NCBI GenBank assembly: GCA_015956445.1 | Contig: WIUZ02000014.1 | Span: 620,001-684,000, forward strand | Length of the DNA: 64,000 nt | Direction: 5' to 3' | Origin: Thelephora terrestris | Taxonomy: Eukaryota > Basidiomycota > Agaricomycetes > Thelephorales > Thelephoraceae | Part shown: piece after piece, positions 10,100 through 21,720 of the stretch | Numbering within the stretch: position 1 is the first letter of the stretch | How the letters are laid out: every line of letters starts with the position of its first letter | Notes under the pieces: model-generated | Told to the model about the DNA's origin: nothing | Seen by the model: only the letters and a program-made list of their open reading frames with translations | The model's database searches: none | Translations under genes and position numbers: made by a program

Positions 10100-11726
10100 A
10101 TGTCTCCCAAGCCGACGTCGAAAATTCTCCTGGCGCTAGATGGTTCAGATGGTAAGGGAGTTGAGAAGAAAGGTTCGCTAACAGCCGAGACGGGGAAAGC
10201 TCCGAGACAGTATGTACCCCTGTCTTATATCCCGCTGCCCCGTGGTGACTGACTCGTGTTGGGCTTTTCACAGGTTGCAGCGATCTAAAACAGAACCGGC
10301 TATACCTGGTTATCAGGACGCCCAACGTTCCAGGGCCTCGAAAGCGTTAACAAAGACTACAAGCGATGCCGGACCATCAAACACCTTGCCCGTGTATTCG
10401 TATAAGGACCACGAGGACCCCGCAATTGTGGTGTATACGAAGAATGAGGAAGAGGCCAATGATTTGATTGGGTGTCTACATGGGTAAGCTTCCATGGTCT
10501 TGTACTTGTGAGTTGTGACGGAACCTGTTGACGTCCCACCCAGGCCATCAGGATTCGACATGGAATGGAGATTTTATTGGTTGAATGGGAGGACGGTATC
10601 AAGACCAACAGCATTGGTCCAGATTGGCGATGATAGGATTATTTTGTTGGTCCAACTGAGCGCGATGACACGTGAGTTACACTGTGATCGAAGCTTCCAT
10701 GATCCGGGGTTAACCTGAGTCAACCCGCAGGCTTCCCCTCGGAGCTCAAGGTGCGTTTGTGCATACGTCGTGCCATTCAACGGCTGAGTTCTGTTTCCAG
10801 AGAGTGATTGAATCACCGGATATTGTCAAACTTGGAGTGAACATCCGAGGTCAGCCAGTTCCACTAGTAGAATCTCTCTTTCTTTGAAAATCGTCAACAG
10901 GTGATGGCGAGAAGTTGTACCACGACTACGGGATCCTACCTCGTGGTCTGGTCGAGCTTGCTGGCGCTGCGCAAGATGCTGATGCCGATTTTGCGGCGAT
11001 GTTCCGAAGGCCAATGGTTGCCCTTGCCAAAATGGTCGAATTTTATGAAAAAAGACATTTACCCAAAGACACTGTTCGCATCAGTGACTGGGAAAGGGAT
11101 CCCCTTGATCCAGAGCAGATCGAATGTTTGTTCCGCTTCACTCTCCTTGTCCGAAACATGCCGACTCACCAATCTTTTAGACGCCGCAAATGACGCCGAC
11201 TGCGCTGTCCGGATGTACAAGAAAATCTGTGAGATTGCTGAAGAGGCCGGGAAGACGCTCACACTCTCAAAATATACAACGGATCTGAAGGCAGACTATG
11301 ACTCGGGAAAACTGGGTATGATAACTACGTCGGCCACTTTCACGCCGAAAAATGCCACCGCAGAGCTTACTCCGCAAGAGCGCAAGACATACACTCTGTG
11401 GCACACGGAGGAGTTGTCCCTCCCCGAATTGTGTGCTGCTCTCCGGTCGAAGGACAACCCTCTGAAGGAGAGCACGGTCATGTGAGCTGATCCTGCGCTT
11501 TGTCCGTCAACGCGAAGTGTTAATTTGGGCCGCCAGATCATATGTGTTCGAGGCATTGCAAAAGGACAAATCGCTGCCTTTCAGCTTGCCCAAGCTTAAG
11601 GAGTTGATTCAGCTGGAGATCGGGTCGTGGGCGCGACATGGCTGGTGGATTCACAAGCTCGACGCGCAGAATCGCGTCCAGGCCAAGGCACCTAGCACCT
11701 CAAACTCACAGCCTAAGGATCAGTAG
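10100..11726 (+). CDS. WRN-like 3'-5' exonuclease with C-terminal HTH
   Basis: This is a DnaQ-fold 3'-5' exonuclease of the RNase D/WRN group, likely nuclear and acting on DNA. The start is MSPKPTSKILLALDG. Three exonuclease motifs are present: Exo I FDMEW (Asp and Glu), Exo II GVNIRGDGEKLYHDYG, and Exo III YAANDA (Tyr-x3-Asp), the last formed by joining exons across a GTTTGT...TTTTAG intron. The C-terminal part (WHTEELSLPELCAAL, then TVISYVFEALQKD after an intron) resembles the helix-turn-helix found at the end of RecQ-type helicases. There is no helicase domain, so this is the stand-alone exonuclease form, as in plants and flies. The stop is TAG at 11726. About seven short introns are needed. 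It is divergent from zuotin. Confidence 0.85.
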
Positions 11727-12019
11727 CATACATCCGTATCAATCTTTTCGATCTTTTATCTTTTACAAGTCTTTTACGAGTATGTAAATGTAACGTAGAC
11801 GCGTCGCGTCACAATATGTCACAATCGGCGCGTGGTCAAGTGACGCCAAAGGCACGTGGTGTGAACTGTAATAAACGGTTCGCGTTTCCTCAACACTTGT
11901 CAACATCGCCACCTCATCGCACGCGGGCCACATACCCATTCGCCGTAATCTATACCGTGCTTTTTTTTTTTGCTTATAATGGAGAAAATGTACGTGCTCT
12001 CCTCACCTCGCTGATCGAC

Positions 12020-14953
12020 ATGGCTCAAAAGTTCGCTATCAGGCGACAAAAGTTGATGAAAGAGAAGGAGCTTTACCCGGATGCCATAGTAAGTAGCTAC
12101 GTGCCTCCCGAGATGTAGGGCTAATTAGGGCATCTTGCACTAGAGCGTTGGGTCTTCTTCCTCGGACGATAGTCTTCCGCCACGGAAGCCAGTCAAGCGA
12201 GCAGGCCCCGTAAACGTCATTAACTCGGACAGCGAGGATGATCAAGAAATTGGGGTACGTGGCTATTACGCCTTCCTATCGATAGAAGAAAACTTACCAG
12301 GCACTGAGGCAGGAGTCAACTAAACCGGCGGCGATGACCACAAAGGCACCAGAACCTCGTTTGGGGAACGTTATGGATCTGACAAATCCCAATTTCATCC
12401 CGCCTTTCAAAGTCGTCCCCAAACCCTTCGTCACAGAGGACGAAGGCGGAGCGGAGGGGATCAACGTCGAAGTCGACGTCACTGCCCAGGACGAGCGCGA
12501 GTACAGTGGGCAAACCACTACCCAGATCGAAGACGGTGTGAAGGACCTGTTCAAGGGAACGGCCGTCAATCACGAGGTCGAAAGAACGGAAGACGACGAC
12601 ATCGTACCGAGGTTCGTTGACGGCTTCAGACTTCTTCCTCATCAAGTCCAGGCGAGGCATTGGATGAAAGAACGTGAGGCTGGACGCTCGCACGGAGGAA
12701 TCCTTGCGGACGATATGGGGTCAGTCGTCTCCCCGAGTGTCATTCCGCAATGGACTGAACTCTTTCCAGGCTGGGCAAAACCATCCAGACCCTCGTCCGA
12801 ATCGTCGAAGGAAAGCCCCACGCTAGTGAGAAGGGTGGAGGATTCATTCCGTCAACCTTGTAAATCTTGCCTCATCGCCGTATCTCCAGAACTAACCACT
12901 ATCTAGGGTTATCGCACCGACATCGCTAGCGACCCAGTGGGAAGAAGAAATTCAAAGGCTTGTGCCTTCGTTGCGTGTCCTTCTCCACACTGGAGCCAGC
13001 CGTACCAGAGGTACGTTGGGTCTTGACGCTGTTCGATGATTGCTAACGCAAGATACAGATCCCCAGAAGTTCGCCCAGTGCCATGTCGTGATCACTACCT
13101 ACGGCACGGTGCAGTCCGAGTTCAGCGCGGATCCGGCAAAGAAACGCGCCATGAAGGCTTTGTTTGCGGTCAAGTGGTGGAGGGTCGTCTTAGGTATTTA
13201 TTTACTTTCAACTGATGTCGACCAGTCCTTAAACAGTCCCCATTCTTAGACGAGGCGCACACAATCAAGAACCGATCGACCAAGAGCGCGAAGGCCTGTT
13301 TCGAGCTGAACAGCAACCATCGCTGGTGCCTTACTGGCACTCCCATGTAAGTCTCATGTTTGTCCAGCGTTGATCGTGTTTTTTGATATGGCTGCAGTCA
13401 AAATAAAGTGGATGAATTTTTCTCTTTAGTCCACTTCCTGCGGGTCAAGCCCCTCAATGATTGGGGTGTCTTCAAATCGCAGATTGTCGACCCCTTGAAG
13501 AAGGGGCGAGCCAAGGCTCCTATGAAACGTCTTCATGTACGGTCACTTCCTTTATCCCTCTCAATAAAATTCCACGCTCAACTGCTACGCTGGTAGGCTG
13601 TTCTGAAGCACGTCATGCTGCGAAGGTCAAAGGACGATACCATCAACGGGATTCAGATTCTGGACCTTCCACCGAAGACAATCACCGTCGTAAAATGCGA
13701 CTTTAGCAAACACGAGCGACGATTCTATGACACCCTGGAAGATAAGCTGAGAAACGAAATCGAGAGGATTCAGAGGTCGACTGGAAACCGTGGATACATG
13801 CATGCCTTGACGTTGCTCCTCCGCCTTCGCCAAGGTAAGGATTCGATCTCATTTGCCTGTGGTCTTGTGTTGACAATAGAAATCTAGCATGCGATCACCC
13901 TTTGCTGGTCAATGGAGACTGGAAGACGGACGAGGATGCCGTGATCAATCAGCCCGAGAATCCGGGTCAGGACGACGACGACGACGGGATAGATTTGGCC
14001 AAGGCCCTCAACAGCTTAGACCTCGGTGCTGCATCTAAATGTCAACTGTGCTTTATCAGGTGGGTAGAGTCTACAGCTGTCGAGGTCATTGCTGAAATTG
14101 CTCCTAGCCTTTCTAACCCGAAGGATACGCATTGCAGCTCTTGCCAGGCAATTGTTGCCACGGAAATCGACACCTCGGAGAGTGATTCCGCGAAAATTCG
14201 CAAAATTGTCGAACTCGTGGATGCCATCGAAGAAAGAACCAAAAAGACTGAGAAGATCATTATCTTCTCGCAGTTTACTACGATGCTGCGTCTCATACAG
14301 GAAGTTCTCAACGAACGGGGCCTTAGGTTCGTACAATGTGAGTGATCATTTCGTGCTCCGTTGTGGCATCGCTCATGCGTACAGAAATAGTCGACGGCTC
14401 AATGAACCAAAAGGAACGTCAGAAGGTCGTTGATAAGATCAAGACAGACAAGAATACGAGGATCATCCTCATGTCATTCAAGGCCGGTGGTGTCGGCAAG
14501 TCCCTTCCTTAGCGATTTCAATCCGCCTAAACTCATAGCACGATGCTAGGTCTCAACTTGACCGCTTGTAACAATGTGATCTTGGTCGATCTGTGGTGGA
14601 ATCCCGCCCTCGAGGTGTGTCGTGTGATTCCGATAATCACGAGGCTACTCAACTTGTTTTAGGACCAGGCCTTCGGAAGAGCGCACAGAATTGGGCAGAA
14701 GAAGCCGGTCAATATATGGAAGTTAACCATTGACGGCACTGTGGAGGAGCGCATCCTTGCTGTCCGTGTTTTGCCATTGTTGTCTGTCTGAAACGAGTCC
14801 TGACCTTCTCGATAGCTTCAGGACAAAAAACGTGAGCTGGCTGAGTCTGCCTTATCTGGAGAGGCCAGGAGCAAGATTGGAGCATTGGGTATGGATGAAT
14901 TAATGGATTTGTTTGGGCCGGGCCGTCTGGAGGATGATGAAGAGGATGATTAG
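12020..14953 (+). CDS. SNF2-family DNA-dependent ATPase
   Basis: This is a Swi2/Snf2 translocase of the Rad5/Rad16/Uls1-like branch, expected to remodel DNA-protein complexes in repair or chromatin. The start is [10 protein letters not shown], the only in-frame ATG close upstream. Visible motifs are [12 protein letters not shown], motif I split by an intron (ADDMG/LGKT), [15 protein letters not shown] (near 13252), [46 protein letters not shown], and [13 protein letters not shown]. The stop is TAG at 14953. Between the two helicase lobes sits a four-cysteine pair pattern (CQLC and CSSC, about 11 residues apart), like a small zinc ribbon rather than a full RING. That argues against a ubiquitin-ligase role. 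Well over ten short introns are inferred. Confidence 0.88.
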
Positions 14954-15309
14954 AGGTTGCTCCGAAGAGTTTAGCCCTTTTCTTAGAATTTTTTTGCACC
15001 TATATCTGTCTCTACGCTATATCCTAATGTCTGCATATCTTGTGTGAACCTGATGACGAGGCGGAACCGGAGGCCGATGGTCGGCCGGCGGAATGCCACT
15101 CGCGGTGTTGATGACGCAGCATTATCATAGGCGCCAACTTTGTTTTCGGCCAGGTCTTGTTTCGTTATTTCATCCCCTCGCCCTCGGTTTCCCCTCAACG
15201 CAACTCAACGACAAAGATACCACGACGGCGACTATTTTATTTAAGAGCACGCATTCTCTTTCCACAGTATATTTAGACCGGCCCTCTCTTTCTTCTCCCT
15301 GCCCGAGGC
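14954..15309. other. Intergenic
   Basis: 355 bp between the SNF2 gene stop and the LCB2 start. It should hold the 3' flank of the first gene and the promoter of the second. A pyrimidine-rich stretch (near 15250-15300) precedes the LCB2 start, as is common in highly expressed fungal genes. Confidence 0.4.
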
Positions 15310-17469
15310 ATGCCTTCGCCCATAGCCATCAACCCAGTCTCGCCCTCGCACTCGATATTCAAGAAAATGTCAAAGTCCCCGACCAACCTGCCTGCAAGTG
15401 CCGCTTCGTACCTCTCTGCCGTTTCTCAGGCAGACGCGCACGCAAGAGCGCGTTCGCTCGCTACCACTGTCACGCCCACTACCACCCCTCCCCTCTCCAT
15501 GTCATCCTCCGTGACCGTCTTTTCAGATGACAACGTTCTACGCGAAGGCGAGCCAAAGATGTTCGACAACGACGACGGGCTTTCCTACCCACCCATTCCT
15601 CCGACCTCCGAGCAAGTGTTCACTACCGTCCATTCCGAGTTCGGCCATTGCGCAAACGAGGAATACCGCTTCACCTCCCAGCACCCCCCTGGAAAGCCTG
15701 TTCCGCATCATAAAGAGCTAGATCCGCCTTATTACATTCTGCTCTCGACCTACATCAGCTACATGATCCTCATCTGTCTCGGGCATCTGAGGGATTTCTT
15801 CGGCAAAAGACTCAAGCCTTCTGCTTACACACACCTCCTCCCCCACAATGTATGTCGATCTCCGATACTTCCTCTCTCGAGTCACCTCTTTCGTCACGGT
15901 TGGAACTAATTATCTGCATCCGTCTAATTTTCTACAGGGCTACGCTCCCTTGAACTCGGATTTCGATTCATTCTATACCCGGCGCCTCAAACTCCGTATT
16001 GACGATTGCTTCTCCACTCCTGTTACCGGGGTCCCGGGCCGCACGATCATCTGTTACGATCGGGAAACCCAGGACTACAACGCTAACCTTCATACCACCG
16101 GTCGTCGCACTCGTGGTCTCAACATCTCCTCCTATAATTACCTTGGCTTTGCTCAGGCTCGCGGCGGATGTGCTGATGCCGTCGCGGAGGTCATTTCGCG
16201 ATATGGAGTCTCCTGCTGCGGCGCTCGTCTCGAAGGCGGCTCTCTGGACCTCCATCAGACCGCTGAACGGCTCATCGCCCAATTCGTCGGCCAAGAAGAC
16301 TCGATCATTTCTTCCATGGGTTTTGCGACAAATTCAACTATCATCCCTGCTTTGGTCGGAAAGGGCTGCCTGATCATCTCAGACGAGTTCAACCACGCGT
16401 CGATTAGGTTTGGCGTCAGGTTGAGCGGAGCAAGCGTCAGGACGTTCAAGCACAACAGCATGAAGTCGTTCGAGAATCTGTTGCGGGAGGTCATCAGCCA
16501 GGGCCAGCCAAAGACTCACCGACCTTGGAAGAAGATTTTGGTTATTGTTGAAGGTCTTTACAGTATGGAGGGATCGATAGTCGACTTACCTAAGGTCCTT
16601 GAGCTCAAGAAGAAATACAAGGCAGGTCAATTTTCTGGGTTGATTCTTTCCGGTCGCTGACTTCGGTCTAGTTCTTCCTCTTCGTCGATGAGGCGCATTC
16701 AATCGGTGCTATGGGAGCGCACGGACGCGGTGTTGCCGAGTACTACGGTATCGACCCCCGGTCTATCGACATTTTGATGGGAACGTTCACCAAGTCTTTC
16801 GGCGCTGCGGGTGGCTACGTTGCCGGCAAGAAGAATCTGATGGACCACATTCGCGTTAGAGGACACTCTGGACCTTACGCCGAAGCTATGTCTCCGCCAG
16901 TTTTGACCCAGGTCATGGCCAGTATGGCCAGTATCATGGGTGTTGCCCCAGAACCTCCAAAGTCCGCCAATGGTACATCCTCGAACACACTCATCCCCTA
17001 CCCTGGTCCTGCCCCAGCACACATGTTGCCAAACTGGTTCGATCTTCCCCCATCCCTCAAGGACGGAACGGAAGGCCTGATTCGTTTACGTCGTCTCGCA
17101 TTCAACGCTCGATATCTCTCCAGGGGATTGAAGAAGCTTGGGTTCATCACATATGGCAGCGACGACTCGCCCATAGTTCCTCTGATGTTGTTCAACCCCG
17201 GAAAGATGTGTGCATTCAGCCGGATGATGAAACAGCGCGCAACGCCGATATTCACCGTCGTTGTTGCCTACCCTGCGACGCCCTTGGTTACCTCACGTGT
17301 TAGGTTCTGCTTGAGCGCGGCGCACACCAAGGACGACGTCGATCTGATTTTGAAGGCCTGCGACGAGATTGGGGACTGGTTAGACCTGAAACAAGGAGTT
17401 GGTGAGAGGTGGTCGTTGCAGGAGATCATGGACAGGGCGGTAGAGTTGGTACACATGGATATAGATTGA
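15310..17469 (+). CDS. LCB2: Serine palmitoyltransferase subunit 2
   Basis: LCB2 with LCB1 condenses serine and palmitoyl-CoA in the ER membrane, the first step of sphingolipid synthesis; it uses pyridoxal phosphate. A Ser/Ala-rich N-terminus is followed by a membrane segment (YYILLSTYISYMILIC) and then the alpha-oxoamine synthase fold: NISSYNYLGFA, GARLEGGSLDLHQ, DEFNHASIRFG, IVEGLYSMEG, DEAHSIGAMG, and the PLP-lysine motif GTFTKSFGAAGGY (near 16780). It ends VHMDID and stops at 17469. Two introns, about 15848-15938 and 16624-16671, split the gene. Length is in the family range, with all active-site residues present. A plus-strand neighbour follows 290 bp later. Confidence 0.95.
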
Positions 17470-17759
17470 TTTGGATGGTTGATCATTTCATAGCCATTCA
17501 TTTCATCCGCGCCCATACCCCTTGACGACGCTCTTCCCTGTTTATTCTCACTATACTTGCTTATATTACATACGACGAGCCAAATGGCGGCTCACGGCTA
17601 TATTGACTGCATTTCTTATCCATGAGGCCGGACGCCTGGCCGATATGTAAAATGACGTCGCGTGTTGCCGCGAGTTCTGTTCGGGTGTGCCGCCCTTAGT
17701 ATTTCAACCGCCTGCTTTCTCTTCTACGCCTCCCACCATCCTCCTTTCCCGCCTCTTTA

Positions 17760-19721
17760 ATGGCCCCAGTTAAAGTCAAGAAAATCTGCTGCAGTGCGTT
17801 CCTTATCCAAGCTTTTCGTCCACTTCACCCATCACTTAACGCTTGCATTATTTGACAGTTGGTGCTGGTTACGTTGGTTAGTGATTCATCTATTCCTCTC
17901 AGGCTTTCAGCCCAGGATGGGTCGATGTATGCTGTCGACATGACCTCCAGGGTCGCCCGTATCTAGCATCATTGGGCAAACACGTCGGTCATCGACCAAT
18001 GCCGAATGGTGCTGATCGCGCAATCTCCCACAAATACCGTCCAGCCCGCTGACCGTAACGGATGTTTTCTAGGCGGCCCAACGTGCGCCGTCATCGCCCT
18101 CAAATGTCCTCACATCCAAGTGACTATCGTCGACCTGAACCAGTCCCGCGTGGACGCCTGGAACAGCCCAGATTACAAACTACCGATTTACGAGCCGGGG
18201 CTGGAAGAGGTCGTTCGTCAGGCGAGGGGAAAGAACTTGTTTTTCTCGACCGATGTCGATAAGGGCATTCTCGAGGCAGACCTGATTTTTGTGTCTGTCA
18301 ACACTCCGACTAAGAAGACGGGTGTCGGTGCTGGATTCGCCGCTGATCTCAAGTAAGCGTTCGCAGACCCTTACCTTCGTGGCCTCCTCCCCCTTATTTC
18401 ACACATCTTCCCTCCGGCGGCAAAGTGACACTGATGCCGCGTTCCGTTCTTTTCCCATCACAGTTACGTTGAACTCGCCACCCGTCGGATCGCTGCCGTC
18501 GCCACATCATCGAAGATTGTTGTCGAGAAGTCTACCGTGCCATGTCGCACGGCCGAATCCATGAGGACGATTCTGGAAGCCAACTCCAAGCCGAACGCGC
18601 GATTCGATATTTTGTCAAATCCTGAATTCTTGGCCGAGGGCACAGCCATCGACGATCTCTTCCGCCCGGATCGAGTTTTGATCGGTTCGTTGCAGACACA
18701 AGAAGGAATTGATGCTTGTACGTCCCTCGCTGAGGTTTATGCCAACTGGGTCCCGTGAGTAACAATTTTCTATACGATTTTTTGGAGCTGACGCGAGTTT
18801 GTGGTAAATTAGGAGAGAACGCGTCCTGACCGTTGGTCTGTGGTCATCGGAACTCTCGAAACTTGCCGCCAACGCTATGCTTGCTCAACGTATCTCATCC
18901 ATCAATGCCCTCTCTGCCATTTGTGAAGCGACTGGCGCGAATATCGACGAAGTCGCTCACGCTGTCGGTTACGACTCTCGTGTTGGTCCTAAATTCTTAA
19001 AGGCCTCCGTCGGTTTCGGCGGATCGTGTTTCCAGAAAGATATCTTGAACTTGGTGTATCTGAGTGAGAGTCTGCATCTACCTGAGGTCGCTGCCTACTG
19101 GAGACAGGTGGTGGAGATGAACGAGTACCAGAAGAGGAGGTTTGCGAAAAAGGTTGTTGACACCTTGTTCAACACCATCACCAATAAGGCCAGTCTTCGC
19201 CCTCCCTCCCCGTGCGAGCGTTCAAGTAACACGTTGCATCTTTAGCGGATCGCTGTTCTCGGGTTTGCTTTCAAGGCCGATACGGGCGATACTCGTGAAT
19301 CCGCCTCCATCACGCTCATCCGTGACTTCTTGTCCGAGAAGGCGCATGTTAACGTCTATGACCCCAAAGTCGAGGGGGAACAGATCTGGCAAGACCTTGC
19401 TGAAGCCATCCCTGGGACACCCCTTGAGACCAGTACGTCCCTTTCCCCCCGGAACGCCTCATAAGAGCGCCTACATTAATTTTCCCTCTAGTCAAGAAGA
19501 GTGTGACCATCCACAACGGTGCTCTCTCTGCTTGCACAGGTGCCGAGGCTATCGTGATCGCGACGGAGTGGAAGGAATTCCGTGATATCGACTGGCAGGC
19601 GGTTTACGATAGTATGAACAAGCCTGCTTTCGTGTTCGACGGGAGGATGCTTTTGGACGCCAAGAAGTTGAGGGAAATCGGCTTTAATGTTACTGTCATT
19701 GGGAGGGGTGATCGTCTGTAA
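17760..19721 (+). CDS. UDP-glucose 6-dehydrogenase
   Basis: It oxidises UDP-glucose to UDP-glucuronate in two NAD-dependent steps and so feeds UDP-xylose and glucuronate-containing glycans. The start is [11 protein letters not shown]. The NAD-binding glycine loop (IGAGYVGGPT) is assembled from exon 1, an 18-nt exon (17859-17876) and exon 3. Other landmarks are [29 protein letters not shown], and the catalytic cysteine in [10 protein letters not shown] (near 19020). The C-terminal half has [19 protein letters not shown] and ATEWKEF. It stops at 19721. The intron at 19189-19245 must begin with GC rather than GT to join NK to RIAVLG in frame; the other introns are GT-AG. Intron 2 is unusually long for this window (about 196 nt). 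Confidence 0.95.
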
Positions 19722-20280
19722 AGGATGTGTCGTGGAGCGTAAACGTTTCACCCTCCTGTTCCTTTCCTTCTTGACTAATTAGAAGACCATCGCTGTTTCT
19801 TGGCCGCGACCGTTTATATTTACATTGAGGATACCAATCGGTTTGGATAGATGCACACCGCCTACGTACTCGACGAACAACCTATAGAAATCCCTTGTGG
19901 GAGACGTCTCTATTACCGCTGGCGCTTGACCATTGTGAGGAACGTCGGCAGGATTCAGCCAGTTGCAACACCTACTTCGGTGGTTTCTCTTGATTTTTTT
20001 GGGGAAGTCATCTCGGCGTACGTGTAGAACTCTGTTGTCCACCTGCTCACAGAACTGTGGTCTCATTTTGAATGAAGGAACGGAAATTAATGGGCGAAAA
20101 AATGTCATAAAGTTCGTAGTGACATATATACAGCAGCTAAATCGAAGCACAAATACACGCTTCCAAGACGACAGATACAACATGTATTACACAAGTCCCC
20201 TTGGCAGACCGCAAAGTTCGATTTCGATTCAGCTCCGTTGCCGTTAACCATTCTCGAAATTCCCCGTAATGCGAGGCTGT
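19722..20280. other. Convergent 3' flank region
   Basis: 559 bp between two convergent stop codons, UDP-glucose dehydrogenase (plus) and the membrane protein (minus). It should contain both 3' UTRs. The 134-codon minus-strand frame at 19779-20183 has no recognisable domain and I do not call it. Confidence 0.45.
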
Positions 20281-21247
20281 TTATCCCCACAAGGCCTCGG
20301 TGTCTACCTCCCGTGGGGGTCGAGTACTGTGACCCTGCTGCTGCCGGTGAGGTGGGGGTCCGTCGACTCTCGAATTATCATCCGGAGGCAACCTAATCTG
20401 CCCCTCATCCGTTCCCCTCAACTTTTTCCAGACCGCTGCAAAGATCAACGCGATCGGGTGAACGGCCGTGAACGTGATGGCGGCGATGAAGATCGGGCTC
20501 GGTTTCGGTTTCGCTGACCAGATGGCGATGTCTATCCACACGGCGGCGACGCACCACACGATGTCTTTCCGGACCACGATCACGGTGAGGCCTATGAGGT
20601 TCACGAGAAGTAGGACTCCGAACCCGGCCCATTGATGGTTCGCGTATTGATTAGGCTTGCCTGGTTCCCAAGTGTACCCAAGTTCGACGCTGATAGAGAA
20701 AGCTGGTGTCAGATTCTCAACCAGAAGGCACTGCACCGAGCTCACAATAGTGAATACGGGAACATAACTTGCAGGGGGAGGACCAGGAAGAATCTGAGTG
20801 GAGCGTGGATGAACGCAACGTCTAACGGCCGTTTCTTGAGTTCAGGGCGGTGGTAGATCAAAATGACGACGTTGCAGTATAGCAGGATCAGCAGTAATAT
20901 ACCGAGGAGGACTGTCGACACCAAGAACCATTGCATGACCTAGAATCAGATGGTTCTCAGAAACCGACAGGCGATCTGGTGTGCCGGAACGGTATCGTAC
21001 CCATGCAACGGCCCAAAATCCCATGATCCAGTTGGCGAGCACCAAGGCGATTCCCACTCCTTTCGTTATGGTTTTCTGCGGGGGTACGTCAATCGAACCC
21101 TCATTGGCACGAGTTTCAGTCACGCACTTTCGTTTCTGGCTTCCTCGCTGTCACCAGCAAGATACAGTAGCCCACCTGCCCGACATATACGAGCAAGAGA
21201 TAGCTGGCGATTAGGAGTGGTTTGGGAGATATTGAAGATGGGAACAT
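20281..21247 (-). CDS. Conserved fungal multi-pass membrane protein, unknown role
   Basis: I do not recognise a function. Five exons can be joined in frame from the ATG at 21247 (MFPSSISPKPLLIASYLLL). The joins are K/KTITKGVGIALVLANW after a GTGCGT intron, AWV/VMQWFLVSTVLL, and PYSLF/VELGYTWEPG. The result has about seven hydrophobic segments, among them VGQVGYCILLV, GILLLILLYCNVVILIYH, FFLVLPLQVMF, VLLLVNLIGLTVIVV, VAAVWIDIAIWSA and FIAAITFTAVHPIALIF. A Pro/Arg/Gln-rich cytoplasmic-type tail ends LWG. The pattern HRPELKKRPLDVAFIHAPLR resembles a family of integral membrane proteins conserved in basidiomycetes, but I cannot give a reliable family name. Total is about 270 residues. Confidence 0.7.
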
Positions 21248-21720
21248 CTTTTCGATATCCTCTGTAGGAAAAGATATTAACAACAAGTTAATTTCTCCAG
21301 CAGGTAATCGAGCGTTTCACGTACGAATTCCGGGGGATATCGACAGGCTACACACCAGCACCGCAGTGATGTTGACCAGTAGACTGAGGGGTGTCAAGAC
21401 CTGCAACCTGTACACCGGGGTAGTCCACATATGCGGAGGGCCTGGTGAGCCCAATTTAACACACCCACGGCGAAAACCCAAAGACGTGCCTTATAAGAGC
21501 CAAATAATCCCTGACTGCAGGATTATTTGCATCGAGAGGGAGATCTTCCATCATGGGGGGCTGCTCTCTAGTTACTGGGAGAGAGAAGATGAGGTACAAG
21601 GGGAAGTTCGTTCAGGGAGTAGCTGGGGACCCATCGATCACGGCAAACAAATCGATGATGTCATTCATAGTGAGGGGATCGACCAACCAAAACAAAAAGG
21701 AGGGGGGAATTGGGGGGGAA
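21248..21720. other. Intergenic, upstream of membrane-protein gene
   Basis: 473 bp between the membrane-protein start and the F-box gene stop, both on the minus strand. It should hold the promoter of the first and the 3' flank of the second. I see no further coding signal. Confidence 0.4.
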
